A stretch of 64,000 nucleotides of DNA from Burkholderia sp. IMCC1007 (GTDB taxonomy: Bacteria; Pseudomonadota; Gammaproteobacteria; Burkholderiales; Burkholderiaceae), in NCBI RefSeq assembly GCF_027257875.1, contig NZ_JAPVQY010000032.1, positions 24,536-88,535 on the forward strand, given 5' to 3'. The translations under genes and the position numbers were made by a program. Shown piece by piece: positions 1 to 8,462 of the stretch (positions are counted from its first letter, which is position 1; each line of letters opens with the position of its first letter). The notes beneath the pieces were generated by a model, which was given only the letters and a program-made list of their open reading frames with translations, was not told the DNA's origin and ran no database searches.

Positions 1-5
1 TGCTG

Positions 6-1070
6 GTGACCGATCCGGCAACGCCGCCGGCGTTCGGTCCGGGCGCGTCGGCCGGCACGTCTGCTTCGGCGGTCACGTCTGCTTCGACTGCTTCGACTGC
101 TTCGACTGCCGCGACTGCCGCGACTGCCGCGACTGCCGCGACTGCCGCCGCGCCGCCCGTAGCGGTGCTGCAGGCCGCACTCGCGCAGGCCGTGAGCGAA
201 AGCGGCCTCTTCTACGAATCCCATCTCGCGCAATGGGTGGCCGGCCAGCGCCCGCTCGCCGCGCTGCTGCGCGAACCGCAGGCGCGGCTTGCCGCACTCG
301 CGCAGGGTGGCGCGGACGGTGCGCAGAACGACGCGTCCGACGTGCTCGACGAACTCCTCGCGCCGCGCTCGGCGCTGCCGGTCGCGGCACGAAACGCCGT
401 GCAGCCGGGCGGCACGGGGCCGAATGAACTCGCGCAGAACGCTGCTGCGGGCGCGCGGCAATACGCGCCGTCGGGCGCGGCCGGCATGGCTGGCGATCCG
501 CTCGGCGAACACGCCGGCTTGCGCTGGACGCCCGCGCGCGCCGAACTGGCCGCCGCGTCGTCCGCGCCGCAGGCGCAGACCGCGGCTTCCGTGCACCCTG
601 ACGCGGTGCCGATCGTCCGGCAGCAGCTCGATGCGCTCGCAACCGACCAGTTTCGCTGGAGCGGCGACGCATGGCCCGGCGCGCGCCTCGACTGGACGAT
701 CGAACCCGACGAGCACGGCGGCCACGCATCGCGCGGCGACGACGCGGGCGACGGCATCGCGTGGCGCACGCGGCTGACGCTGACGTTGCCGTCGCTGGGC
801 ACCGTCGATGCGGAACTGGTGCTGAACGGCTCGCAGCTCGTCGCGCGGCTGCGCGCGAATTCGACCGGCGCCGATCGCCTCACGCGCAACGAGGGCGCGC
901 TGCGGCAGCGGTTCGAGGGATCGGGGTTGCAGCTCGGCGGGCTGTCGATCCGCGCGGTCGACGACGAGCCGGACGATTTCGACCCGCGCGTCGCTCAGGC
1001 GGCGTCCGCCGCGTATGCGCGCAGCGCGGCCGCCGGCACGCCGGGCCGCGACGACGACTTGCCGCGATGA
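6..1070 (+). CDS. fliK: FliK-like flagellar hook-length control protein (5' end may lie outside the window)
   Basis: Probable hook-length (ruler) protein acting with the flagellar type III export gate. The N-terminal half is low-complexity Ala/Thr/Ser, as in FliK rulers. The last ~130 residues form a Flg_hook-like domain containing LPSLGTVDAELVLNG followed by a segment with RLRANSTGADRL, the recognisable FliK C-terminal pattern. GTG at 6 gives 354 aa, but the frame is open to the window edge, so the true start may be upstream. It overlaps the next gene by ATGA, so the two are translationally coupled, and that neighbour resembles the FlhB C-domain, the known FliK partner. Burkholderia can carry more than one FliK-like protein, so which paralogue this is remains uncertain. 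Confidence 0.75.
   Translation: MTDPATPPAFGPGASAGTSASAVTSASTASTASTAATAATAATAATAAAPPVAVLQAALAQAVSESGLFYESHLAQWVAGQRPLAALLREPQARLAALAQGGADGAQNDASDVLDELLAPRSALPVAARNAVQPGGTGPNELAQNAAAGARQYAPSGAAGMAGDPLGEHAGLRWTPARAELAAASSAPQAQTAASVHPDAVPIVRQQLDALATDQFRWSGDAWPGARLDWTIEPDEHGGHASRGDDAGDGIAWRTRLTLTLPSLGTVDAELVLNGSQLVARLRANSTGADRLTRNEGALRQRFEGSGLQLGGLSIRAVDDEPDDFDPRVAQAASAAYARSAAAGTPGRDDDLPR
79..150 (+). repeat. 9-bp in-frame tandem repeat in the FliK-like linker
   Basis: Eight consecutive 9-bp units: three CTGCTTCGA, four CTGCCGCGA and one CTGCCGCCG. They encode alternating Ala/Ser/Thr residues in the N-terminal linker. Unit gain or loss keeps the frame, so linker length can vary between strains without inactivating the protein. 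Confidence 0.85.
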
Positions 1071-1405
1071 GCATGACGTCCCGCAAGCGCGCGGCCGCGC
1101 TGGTCTACGATCCGAAAGGCGGCGATGCCGCCCCGCGCGTGGTCGCGAAGGGTTACGGGCTGCTCGCCGAGATGATCGTCGCCCGCGCGCACGATGCCGG
1201 GCTGTACGTGCATACGGCGCCGGCGATGGTGTCGCTGCTGATGCAGGTCGATCTCGACGACCGGATTCCGCCGCAGCTTTACCAGGCCGTCGCGGATCTG
1301 CTCGCGTGGCTGTATTCGCTCGATCGCACCGAGGTCGGGCCCGCGCCCGAGGCCGGGCAGGGGGACGCCGCGCCACGTTTTCCATTGCCGCCGCTGCGCC
1401 GCTGA
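1067..1405 (+). CDS. FlhB C-terminal-domain-like protein (EscU/YscU/HrcU family, stand-alone)
   Basis: A 112-aa protein resembling only the cytoplasmic C-domain of FlhB/YscU export-switch proteins: a KRAAALVYDP stretch near the N-terminus, then AEMIVARAHDAGLYVHTAP and IPPQLYQAVADLLAW. Full FlhB is about 350-380 aa with four membrane segments; this protein has none and lacks an obvious NPTH autocleavage loop. Stand-alone FlhB-like C-domain proteins are known beside flagellar genes; their proposed role is to modulate substrate switching. It starts at ATG 1067 inside the stop of the FliK-like gene (ATGA overlap). Confidence 0.8.
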   Translation: MSMTSRKRAAALVYDPKGGDAAPRVVAKGYGLLAEMIVARAHDAGLYVHTAPAMVSLLMQVDLDDRIPPQLYQAVADLLAWLYSLDRTEVGPAPEAGQGDAAPRFPLPPLRR

Positions 1406-1494
1406 GCGCGTCGGTACGGCAGGGCACGCACGGCACGCACGCACGGCTCGCTCGGCACGGCACTCGCGGCTCGGCTCGGCACGCACGGCACGGC

Positions 1495-1635
1495 ACGCAC
1501 ACACACGCACACGCACACGCACACGCACACGCACACGCACACGCACACACGGCTCGACTCGCTCGGCACGGCACGGCATGGCTCGGCTCGGCTCGGCTCG
1601 GCTCGGCTCGGCTCGGCTCGGCTCGGCTCGGCTCG
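1495..1635. repeat. Adjacent simple-sequence repeats: (CACACG)n and (GCTCG)n
   Basis: About 1497-1550 is a hexamer tract of CACACG/GCACAC units. About 1581-1635 is eleven copies of the pentamer GCTCG. They lie downstream of the FlhB-like gene in a 480-bp stretch with no convincing gene; the flanks (1420-1580) are degenerate GGCACG/GCTCG runs. Such tracts are prone to slipped-strand length change and vary between strains. Long Thr-His or Ala-Arg ORFs read through them are artefacts of the repeat. Confidence 0.9.
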
Positions 1636-1794
1636 CTCTCTTGCGAAATGCTGTCTTCGTCTTTCGCCAGTATTTCGCCGATATCGCGCGTCTATCTTTT
1701 GCGATCGAAGCGCAAACCCCGCACTTCGTCGGCTATCGCGAGATTTCGCCGCCCGCCTGACGCGCTCAGATGGATTGAGTGCCGTCGCAGTTTG

Positions 1795-1813
1795 TGTAAT
1801 GATATCCATTCTC
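1795..1813 (+). promoter_or_regulatory. Fur-box-like operator upstream of the PepSY gene
   Basis: The sequence TGTAATGATATCCATTCTC matches the 19-bp Fur consensus GATAATGATAATCATTATC at 14 positions by eye, including the AATGATA core. It sits about 75 bp before the preferred start of the downstream membrane protein, the position expected for iron-repressed control. Not experimentally supported here. Confidence 0.55.
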
Positions 1814-1885
1814 ATTTTCATGCTGCCCGGGCGGCGCGCGATTTCCGTGCGCCGCCCGTTGCTTTGGACGAATGGAAGCTTTCGC

Positions 1886-2605
1886 GTGAACGCGCCCGAA
1901 ACGATCGCCCCGCCGCAGGCGGGCATTACCGTGCTGCATCCGGCCGCACGTCCGCTGACCGACGACGAACTGGCCGCCCGCCGCCAGCGTTCGCGCCGCG
2001 CGACCTTCATCAAATGGTTGCGCAAGGTGCACGGCTGGGTCGGGCTATGGGGCGCGGTGCTCGGGCTGCTGTTCGGCGTGACGGGCGTGCTGCTCAACCA
2101 CCGCGCGCCGCCGCTGAAGATTTCGACCGGCGAGCCGCAGGTCGAGCAGATGCAGATCGCGTTGCCGGACCCCGTGCCGAAGTCGCCCGCCGCGATGACG
2201 AAGTGGCTGCAGCACGAGCTGCACTTCGACGGCCGCCCGGGCCGCGTGCGCAAGGAGCCGGCACAGGCAGTCGCGTGGGGCGACAAGCGCGTGATGCAGC
2301 CGGAGCACTGGCAGATGGGCCTGTTCGGGCCGCACCAGAACCTGCAGGCCGAATACTGGGTCGGCAACGGCTATGTGTCGGTGAAGCGCACCGGCAACAC
2401 GTTCCTGACGACACTGAACAACCTGCATCGCGGCGTCGGGATGAGCGTCGGCTGGGTGCTGCTGATGGATACGATCGCGGGATCGCTGATCCTGCTGTCG
2501 CTCACAGGCGTGCTGCTGTGGACGGAGCTGAACAAACGTCGCACCGTGGGCTTCGTGCTGGTGGCCGGCTCGGTCGCCGCGGCGCTCGCCGCGGGCCTCG
2601 CCTGA
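1886..2605 (+). CDS. PepSY-associated TM helix protein
   Basis: A 239-aa inner-membrane protein of the PepSY_TM family. A membrane segment follows the KVHGWVGLWGAVLGLLFG stretch, a second lies around GWVLLMDTIAGSLILLSLTG, and a third hydrophobic stretch ends the protein; a periplasmic loop lies between the first two. Relatives are often near siderophore-uptake genes and are thought to help ferric-siderophore reduction or electron transfer; a role in iron handling is inferred. GTG 1886 is chosen because upstream starts (TTG 1775, ATG 1799) would place the Fur-like box inside the coding region; those longer starts cannot be excluded. Confidence 0.75.
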   Translation: MNAPETIAPPQAGITVLHPAARPLTDDELAARRQRSRRATFIKWLRKVHGWVGLWGAVLGLLFGVTGVLLNHRAPPLKISTGEPQVEQMQIALPDPVPKSPAAMTKWLQHELHFDGRPGRVRKEPAQAVAWGDKRVMQPEHWQMGLFGPHQNLQAEYWVGNGYVSVKRTGNTFLTTLNNLHRGVGMSVGWVLLMDTIAGSLILLSLTGVLLWTELNKRRTVGFVLVAGSVAAALAAGLA

Positions 2606-2689
2606 TTCGCGCAGCGGAATGAATGGCGCCGGCTTGCCGCCGGCGCATCGTGTGCGTCCGGCGCGGCGGCAAGCCGGCGCCGGGCGACC

Positions 2690-3715
2690 TCAGAGGCCGC
2701 AGGTCGCGCCGTTGTTGGCCGCGATCTCGCGCGCGGCTTTCGCGCCCTCGACCTGCAGGATCGTCGGCAGCGACACGTTGTTCTTCGCGGCCGTGACCTC
2801 GGCGAGGATCGAGATCGCGATTTCCGGCGGCGTGCGGCTGCCGATGTAGATGCCGGCCGGCCCGTGCAGCCGTGCGAGCTCCGCGTCGTTCAGGTCGAAT
2901 TCGAGCAGCCGCTCGCGCCGCGCCGCGTTGTTGCGCCGCGAGCCGAGCGCGCCGACGTAGAACGCGGGCGTCTTCAGCGCCTCCATCAGCGCGAGATCGT
3001 CGAGTTTCGGGTCGTGCGTGAGCGCGATCACGGCCGAACGCGCATCCAGCTTCATGTCGAGCACCGTATCGTCCGGCATCGTACGCACGACGCGCGTGCC
3101 CGGCACGTCCCACGCATCCGTGTATTCCTCGCGCGGATCGCATACCGTCACCTGGTAGTCGAGCCCGACCGCGATCTGGCACAGATAGCGCGACAACTGC
3201 CCGGCGCCGATCACGAGCATTCGGTAGCGCGGCCCGTGGATCGTCACGAGGCGCTCACCGTCGAACGCGAGGCCGTCGGTCGCCTGCGCGGGCGACAGCG
3301 ATGCGCGGCCGGTCGCGAGCGTCATTGTGCGCGTGACGAGCCGGCCGGCCTCGACTTCCGCGCAGAGCGCGGCGATCCCGCTGTCGCGCGCGAGCGGCTC
3401 GAGCACGAGCTGGATCGTGCCGCCGCACGGCAGCCCGAAACGGTGCGCTTCCTCGGCCGTCACGCCGTACTTCACGGCTTCCGGGCGCGCATCGGCCGCG
3501 ATCCCGCTCGCATGCACGCGGGCGATCAGGTCATCCTCGATGCACCCGCCGGACACGGAACCGACGACGAGCCCGTCCTCGCGCACCGCGAGCATCGCGC
3601 CCTCGGGGCGCGGCGACGAACCCCAGGTCTTCACGACCGTCACGAGCAGCACGCGGCGTCCTTCTTCGAGCCAGCGCGCGCTCGACTTCAACACGTCGAG
3701 ATCCACACTTTCCAT
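2690..3715 (-). CDS. xdhC: XdhC/CoxI family protein
   Basis: A 341-aa protein with the two-part XdhC layout: an N-terminal CoxI-like half (WGSSPRPEGAMLAV, VSGGCIEDDLI, FGLPCGGTIQLVLEPL) and a C-terminal Rossmann-like half (RMLVIGAGQLSRYL, ALTHDPKLDDLALMEAL, YVGALGSRRNNAARRERL). XdhC proteins help insert sulfurated molybdenum cofactor into xanthine-dehydrogenase-type enzymes. No molybdenum hydroxylase is adjacent, so the client is unknown. The start at 3715 follows a long repeat-rich leader; upstream extension on this strand would only read repeats. The conserved Cys in CGG is present. Confidence 0.85.
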   Translation of the reverse strand: MESVDLDVLKSSARWLEEGRRVLLVTVVKTWGSSPRPEGAMLAVREDGLVVGSVSGGCIEDDLIARVHASGIAADARPEAVKYGVTAEEAHRFGLPCGGTIQLVLEPLARDSGIAALCAEVEAGRLVTRTMTLATGRASLSPAQATDGLAFDGERLVTIHGPRYRMLVIGAGQLSRYLCQIAVGLDYQVTVCDPREEYTDAWDVPGTRVVRTMPDDTVLDMKLDARSAVIALTHDPKLDDLALMEALKTPAFYVGALGSRRNNAARRERLLEFDLNDAELARLHGPAGIYIGSRTPPEIAISILAEVTAAKNNVSLPTILQVEGAKAAREIAANNGATCGL

Positions 3716-3783
3716 CGTCGTCACCTCATTGATTGGCCGCATTATGAACCGCCTGCCGTAGCCCTGCTTGCCGTGTGCCGTGT

Positions 3784-3966
<183 letters not shown>

Positions 3967-4033
3967 CGGGCCGCGGGCCGCGGGCGGTTCGGACGCCCAC
4001 TCCCGCCCGCGACGACGGCCAGTGCGCCGCGCC

Positions 4034-4072
4034 GAAAAAGCAAACGGCGCGCCCGCGAGGCGGGTGCGCCGT
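4034..4072 (-). terminator. Rho-independent terminator of the permease gene
   Basis: On the minus strand a GC-rich hairpin (arms CGGCGCaCCCGC / GCGGGcGCGCCG, loop CTC) is followed by TTTGCTTTTT, about 40 bases past the permease stop codon. Confidence 0.8.
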
Positions 4073-4110
4073 GTCGAGCGGGGGCGACGCGGCGCGTCGC
4101 CGCCGGGCCG

Positions 4111-5511
4111 TCAGTCCGCGTGGCCGCGGGCGAGCTTCGAGTTGTGTCGCGAATACAGGAAGTAGATCACGAGGCCGATCACGAGCCAGATGCCGAACGC
4201 GGCCCACGTGACGGGCTGCAGGTTCAGCATCAGGAACAGGCACGCGCCGACCGCGAGGATCGGCACCACCGGCACGCCGGGGCAGCGGAACGCGCGCGGC
4301 AGCTCCGGATGCGTGCGGCGCAGCACGAGCACCGCGATCGACACCATCGAGAACGCGGCGAGCGTACCGATGTTGATCAGCTCGGCGAGCACGTTGAGCG
4401 GCACGAGCGCGGCGATCAGGCCGAAGAACAGGCCCACGAGCCAGGTCGTCAGGAACGGCGTCGCGTAGCGCGGATGCACGCGCGACAGCATCGCCGGCAG
4501 CAGCCCGTCGCGCGACATCGCGAAGATGATCCGCGTCTGGCCGTAGCTCATCACGAGGATCACGGTCAGCATGCCGAGCACCGCGCCGAGATCGATGAAG
4601 CCCGCGACCCACTTCTCGCCGGCGATCTGCAGCGCATACGAGATCGGGTGCGACACGTTCGCGTACTGGGCCGACGGCACGATGCCGGTCGCGACCGCGG
4701 CGACCGTCACGTACAGCACCGCGCACACCGCGAGCGACGCGATGATGCCGATCGGCAGGTCGCGCTTCGGATTCTTCACCTCTTCAGCGGCCGACGACAC
4801 CGCATCGAAGCCGATGAACGCGAAGAACATCACGGCCGCCGCGCCGAACACGCCGTTCCAGCCGTGCGGCATGAACGGCTTCCAGTTCGCGGGCGTCACG
4901 TGGAACAGGCCGACCGCGATCACGAGCAGCACCACCGACACCTTGATGAACACCATGACGTTGTTGATCCGGGTCGACTCGCGGATGCCGATCGACAGCA
5001 GCGTGGTGATCACGATCATCACGAGGAACGCGGGCAGGTTGAACCACGTGGTGACGCCCGGCAGCGCGCCGGGCGCAGCCGTCAGCACGGTCGGCAGCGT
5101 GAGCCCGAAGCCCTGCAGCAGCGACTGCAGGTAGCCCGACCAGCCGACCGACACGGCCGACGACGCGAGGCCGTACTCGAGCATCAGGTCCCAGCCGATG
5201 ATCCACGCGACGAGCTCGCCGAGCGTCGCGTACGAATACGTGTAGATCGAGCCCGCGACGGGAATCGTCGACGCGAACTCGGCGTACGACAGCGCCGCGA
5301 GCCCGCATGCGATCGCGGCGATCACGAACGACAGCATCAGCGCCGGGCCGGCCTGCACGGCGCCCGTGCCGGTCAGCACGAAGATGCCGGTGCCGATGAT
5401 CGCGCCGATGCCGAGGAAGGTCAGGTCGATCGCGCCGAGCGCTTTCTTGAGCCCGGCACTGCGCGCGCCGGCGATCATGCGATCGACGTTTTTCTTGCGG
5501 AAGAGGGACAT
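4111..5511 (-). CDS. APC-superfamily amino acid permease
   Basis: A 466-aa polytopic inner-membrane transporter with about 12 hydrophobic segments. The early stretch LGAIDLTFLGIGAIIGTGIFVLTG is the glycine-rich TM1 signature of APC/CAT-type permeases (YfnA-like); FAFIGFDAVSSAAEEVKNP in the middle and SMVSIAVLVLRRTHPELPR near the end are also typical. The substrate is probably an amino acid, proton-coupled, but cannot be read from sequence. The gene is monocistronic on the minus strand, with its own terminator at 4034-4072. The ATG at 5511 begins MSLFRKKNVD, the usual cytoplasmic start for this family. Confidence 0.88.
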   Translation of the reverse strand: MSLFRKKNVDRMIAGARSAGLKKALGAIDLTFLGIGAIIGTGIFVLTGTGAVQAGPALMLSFVIAAIACGLAALSYAEFASTIPVAGSIYTYSYATLGELVAWIIGWDLMLEYGLASSAVSVGWSGYLQSLLQGFGLTLPTVLTAAPGALPGVTTWFNLPAFLVMIVITTLLSIGIRESTRINNVMVFIKVSVVLLVIAVGLFHVTPANWKPFMPHGWNGVFGAAAVMFFAFIGFDAVSSAAEEVKNPKRDLPIGIIASLAVCAVLYVTVAAVATGIVPSAQYANVSHPISYALQIAGEKWVAGFIDLGAVLGMLTVILVMSYGQTRIIFAMSRDGLLPAMLSRVHPRYATPFLTTWLVGLFFGLIAALVPLNVLAELINIGTLAAFSMVSIAVLVLRRTHPELPRAFRCPGVPVVPILAVGACLFLMLNLQPVTWAAFGIWLVIGLVIYFLYSRHNSKLARGHAD

Positions 5512-5698
5512 TGCGATGGATCGATCGCCAGCGCGCGCGGGCGCGGGACGCTGACTGAGTGAAAACCCGCAATTTTAGCCGATTTGGCGCAAAAGCCTCG
5601 TTGCGGCGCAGCGGTGCGGAACGGAATCGTCAGATAAAACAAGCGCTTGCGCGCAGCGCGCGGCAGCCGTCGCCGCCGCGATGCGGGCGACGGCGACG

Positions 5699-5756
5699 AT
5701 GCGGGCGATACGACGGCGATATGGGGAGATACGACGGAGATACGACGGAGATAGGG
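5699..5756. repeat. Short direct repeats GATACGACGGA upstream of the permease
   Basis: GATACGACGG recurs at about 5707, 5731 and 5742 within a degenerate GATGCGGGCGA/GATACGACGGA run in the 285-bp gap between the response-regulator stop and the permease start. No gene seen; the permease promoter should lie in this gap but no convincing -35/-10 was found. Confidence 0.6.
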
Positions 5757-5796
5757 GTTCGATACGGCGACGAAGCGCGCGCGTGCGGCTCGCGAA

Positions 5797-6453
5797 TCAG
5801 CCGCCCGACGCCGGCGCCATGTCGACGAGCTGGTTGCTCATCACGTAGAACGTGAGTTCCGCGTTGTTCGACAGCCGCATCTTCTCGAGCAGCCGCGACC
5901 GGTACACGCTGACCGTCTTCACCGACAGCGACAGCGTGTTCGCGATGTCGGTGAGCCGCTTGCCCGACGCGAGCATGCAGAGCGTCTGGTATTCGCGGTC
6001 GGACAGCTTTTCGTGCGGCAGCGGCTCGTTCTCGAACGACACGTATTCGGCGAGCGCCTCGGCCATCGCCGGGCTCACGTACTTGCGGCCTGCCGCGACC
6101 TGCTGGATCGCGCCGATCATCTGCGCGGCGTTCACCGTCTTCGACAGGTAGCCGGCCGCGCCGGCCTTCAGCGCGCGCACGGCGTACTGATCCTCGCGGT
6201 ACATCGAGAACATCAGCACCGGCGTGCCCGGCAGCTTGCGCTTGATGCGCTTGAGCACCTCGATGCCGTTCGTGTCGGGCAGCGAGATGTCGAGCAGGAT
6301 CACGTCGAACGTCTGCCGGTCGACGGCGGCCATGGCGTCGCTGCCGTTCTCGGCCTCGGTCACGTCGCGCGCAACGCCGCGATCGATCAGCAGATGGCGG
6401 ATGCCTTGCCGGACGATGGCGTGATCGTCCACGAGCAGAATGTTCAGGCTCAT
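5797..6453 (-). CDS. NarL/FixJ-family response regulator
   Basis: A 218-aa two-domain response regulator. The receiver domain begins MSLNILLVDDHAIVRQG with acidic residues D9/D10, probable phospho-acceptor D55 in VILLDISLPD, and K in YLSKTVNA. The C-terminal LuxR-type HTH (about residues 148-210) contains LSDREYQTLCMLASGKRLTDIAN and LSVKTVSVYRSRLLEK. The gene follows its cognate histidine kinase with a 7-base gap, so the pair is one transcription unit. The start at 6453 is preferred over longer upstream frames because it gives a complete receiver N-terminus. Target genes are unknown. Confidence 0.9.
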   Translation of the reverse strand: MSLNILLVDDHAIVRQGIRHLLIDRGVARDVTEAENGSDAMAAVDRQTFDVILLDISLPDTNGIEVLKRIKRKLPGTPVLMFSMYREDQYAVRALKAGAAGYLSKTVNAAQMIGAIQQVAAGRKYVSPAMAEALAEYVSFENEPLPHEKLSDREYQTLCMLASGKRLTDIANTLSLSVKTVSVYRSRLLEKMRLSNNAELTFYVMSNQLVDMAPASGG

Positions 6454-6460
6454 GACGACC

Positions 6461-7276
6461 TCACGAACGCGACGCGTGGCGCGCCGCGGCCGGCACCGCG
6501 AACAGCGAGTCCCACGCGAAGCGGGCGGCAACGCGCGTGCCGCGGCCGGATGCCGGCGCGCCCGCTTCGAAGCTGCCGCCGAACGCTTCGCAGCGTGCGC
6601 GCATGCCGGCCAGGCCGTAGCCGGCACGGCGGCCGCGCGCGAAACCGGTCCCATCATCGGCCACGATCAGCATCAGATGCGTGCCGTTCGTCTCGATCCG
6701 GACATCGACGGACGTCGCGCGCGCGTGCTTCGCGACGTTCGACAGCGCTTCTTGCGCGACGCGGAAGATCGCGAGCGCGCTGGCGCCGCCGAGTTGCGTG
6801 AGCCGCGCATCGGCCGCGCACACGAAGCTCGTGCGCAGGCCGGTGCGCGCCGCATGGCTGTCGACCCAGCCCGACAGCGCGCCGACGAGCCCGCCGTCGA
6901 GCGCGGGCGTGTCGCGTTCGTCAATCAGCCGGCGATTCGCCTCGGTCGCGGAGTCGAGCGCACGCTGCGCGAGTTCGAGCGCGCGCAGGCAGCCGTCGGG
7001 CGCATCGGCCGGCAGCCACGTGTGGATATTGGCGAGCGCGAAACGCGCGGCGGTGAGTTCGGCGCCGAGGCCGTCGTGCAGTTCGCCGGCGAGATGACGG
7101 CGGGCCGCTTCGTCGGCGACCATCAATTGCGCGGACAGCGCCGCGACACGCGCGTCGCACGCATCGTGTCCGGGCAGGGCGTCGGCCATGGGCGCAGTCG
7201 CGGCGCAACCGCGCGCGAGTTGTCGCGACGGGAACGGGGCGTGGGCGCCCGGGGGCGCGTTGAGCGACGTATCCAT
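6461..7276 (-). CDS. Soluble sensor histidine kinase, NarX/DesK type
   Basis: A 271-aa kinase of the HisKA_3 group. The dimerisation/phosphoacceptor box is RRHLAGELHDGLGAEL (His67). The HATPase_c domain follows, with the N box in QEALSNVAKHA, the G1 box in VADDGTGFARG and GYGLAGMRARCEAFGG. No membrane segment or sensor domain is visible; the N-terminal ~50 residues are short and unstructured, so the input is cytoplasmic or comes from a partner protein. It is the first gene of the HK-RR pair, with its promoter presumably in the unusually AT-rich 7277-7637 region. Confidence 0.88.
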   Translation of the reverse strand: MDTSLNAPPGAHAPFPSRQLARGCAATAPMADALPGHDACDARVAALSAQLMVADEAARRHLAGELHDGLGAELTAARFALANIHTWLPADAPDGCLRALELAQRALDSATEANRRLIDERDTPALDGGLVGALSGWVDSHAARTGLRTSFVCAADARLTQLGGASALAIFRVAQEALSNVAKHARATSVDVRIETNGTHLMLIVADDGTGFARGRRAGYGLAGMRARCEAFGGSFEAGAPASGRGTRVAARFAWDSLFAVPAAARHASRS

Positions 7277-7635
7277 GACTCTCCCTGCTGTTCAGAAAGC
7301 GGTTCAGGCACCGGCCGGCTGCGCGCATCGGCTGCCGTTTCGACGACGGCGCGGCCAGAGAATCGCCCCGTGCCCCGGGTAACAAAAGTTACATATTGTA
7401 ACGTTCGAACCCGACCCTTAAATGGTGGTTCCGGTCTCAACCGCGCGGGCCGAATAATATCCCAAAAAAATGGAAAAGGTCATGTCGGCCGGACGTTTAA
7501 GGGTAAATGTGAATAATCCGAATGAAGACCCTGTAGGAAAAACACCGACACGCAAGCACCCGTCCGCGCGTATCCAAATGTAACTATTTGAGATGACATG
7601 ATTCCAACTTGTTACGAATTCGCCAAGCACGGGCG
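7277..7635. promoter_or_regulatory. AT-rich intergenic region with inverted repeats upstream of the histidine kinase
   Basis: No supported gene. 7388-7402 is a perfect operator-like inverted repeat GTTACA-TAT-TGTAAC. A 9-bp inverted pair ACCCTTAAA (7414-7422) / TTTAAGGGT (7496-7504) flanks a 73-bp stretch. Base composition is far more A+T rich than the surroundings, as expected for a regulated promoter; which factor binds is not known. Confidence 0.45.
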
Positions 7636-7662
7636 AAAAAAAACCGGAGCTCTCGCTCCGGT
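7636..7662 (-). terminator. Rho-independent terminator of fpr
   Basis: Perfect 8-bp stem ACCGGAGC-TCTC-GCTCCGGT (7643-7662). Read on the minus strand it is followed by eight T residues (7643-7636). It lies about 30 bases past the fpr stop. Confidence 0.92.
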
Positions 7663-7691
7663 TCTTGATGCCGCACAAATTCGGGGATCGA

Positions 7692-8462
7692 TCAATCGAC
7701 GAACGCGCGCTCGATCACGTAGTGGCCCGGTGCACTGTTCTTGCCTTCGACGAGGCCGGCCTGCTTCAGCAGCTCGGTCGTGTCCTTCAGCATCGCGGTG
7801 CTGCCGCACAGCATCACGCGGTCGTTTTCCGGCGAGAACGGCGGTACGTCGAGATCCGTGAACAGCTTGCCCGTCGCGATCAGGTCGGTGATCCGGCCCT
7901 CGTTGTCGAACGCTTCGCGCGTGACGGTCGGGTAGTAGACGAGCTTTTCCTTGATGATGTCGCCGAGGTACTCGTGGCCCGGCAGGTCGTGCTTGATGTA
8001 GTCCATGTACGCCAGCTCGCCTTTCAGGCGGCAGGTGTGCGTCAGGATCACCTTGTCGAAGCGTTCGTAGATGTCCGGGTCGCGGATGATCGACATGAAC
8101 GGTGCGAGGCCGGTGCCGGTCGACAGCATCCACAGCGTCTTGCCGGGCAGCAGGTTGTCGGCGACGAGCGTGCCGGTCGGCTTCTTGCCGATCAGCACCG
8201 AGTCGCCCACCTTCAGGTGCTGCAGGCGCGACGTCAGCGGGCCGTTCTGGACCTTGATGCTGAAGAATTCGAGATGCTCTTCGTAGTTCGGGCTGACGAT
8301 CGAGTAGGCGCGCGCGAGCGGCTTGCCGTCGACTTCGAGGCCGACCATCGTGAATTCGCCGTTGTTGAAGCGCAGGCTCGGCTCACGGGTGCAGGTGAAG
8401 CTGAAAAGCGTGTCGGTCCAGTGATGGACGGATTGGACGGTGGCGGTGTCGTATTTGCTCAT
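7692..8462 (-). CDS. fpr: Ferredoxin/flavodoxin--NADP(+) reductase
   Basis: A 256-aa FAD-dependent reductase exchanging electrons between NADPH and ferredoxin or flavodoxin in the cytoplasm. Visible motifs: the FAD-binding RAYSIVSP, the phosphate/NADP-binding MLSTGTGLAPFMSI, and the C-terminal MLCGSTAMLKD and APGHYVIERAFVD, the latter typical of bacterial class I FNR ending in an aromatic/acidic tail. Length is normal for subclass IA FPR. The start at 8462 gives MSKYDTATVQSV; longer upstream reading lacks family similarity. Single-gene unit with its own terminator. Confidence 0.93.
   Translation of the reverse strand: MSKYDTATVQSVHHWTDTLFSFTCTREPSLRFNNGEFTMVGLEVDGKPLARAYSIVSPNYEEHLEFFSIKVQNGPLTSRLQHLKVGDSVLIGKKPTGTLVADNLLPGKTLWMLSTGTGLAPFMSIIRDPDIYERFDKVILTHTCRLKGELAYMDYIKHDLPGHEYLGDIIKEKLVYYPTVTREAFDNEGRITDLIATGKLFTDLDVPPFSPENDRVMLCGSTAMLKDTTELLKQAGLVEGKNSAPGHYVIERAFVD

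Noticed and set aside
1015..2622. Long plus-strand frame with Thr-His/Ala-His repeats
   Set aside because: Product of the CACACG microsatellite in an alternative frame; overlaps the well-supported FlhB-like and PepSY genes.
5640..5649. Palindrome CAAGCGCTTG upstream of the permease
   Set aside because: A single short palindrome without a second copy or nearby promoter elements; could be chance in this composition.
7418..7678. 86-codon minus-strand frame in the AT-rich intergenic region
   Set aside because: It overlaps the fpr terminator, has atypical composition and no recognisable motif; it is open only because the region is AT-rich.
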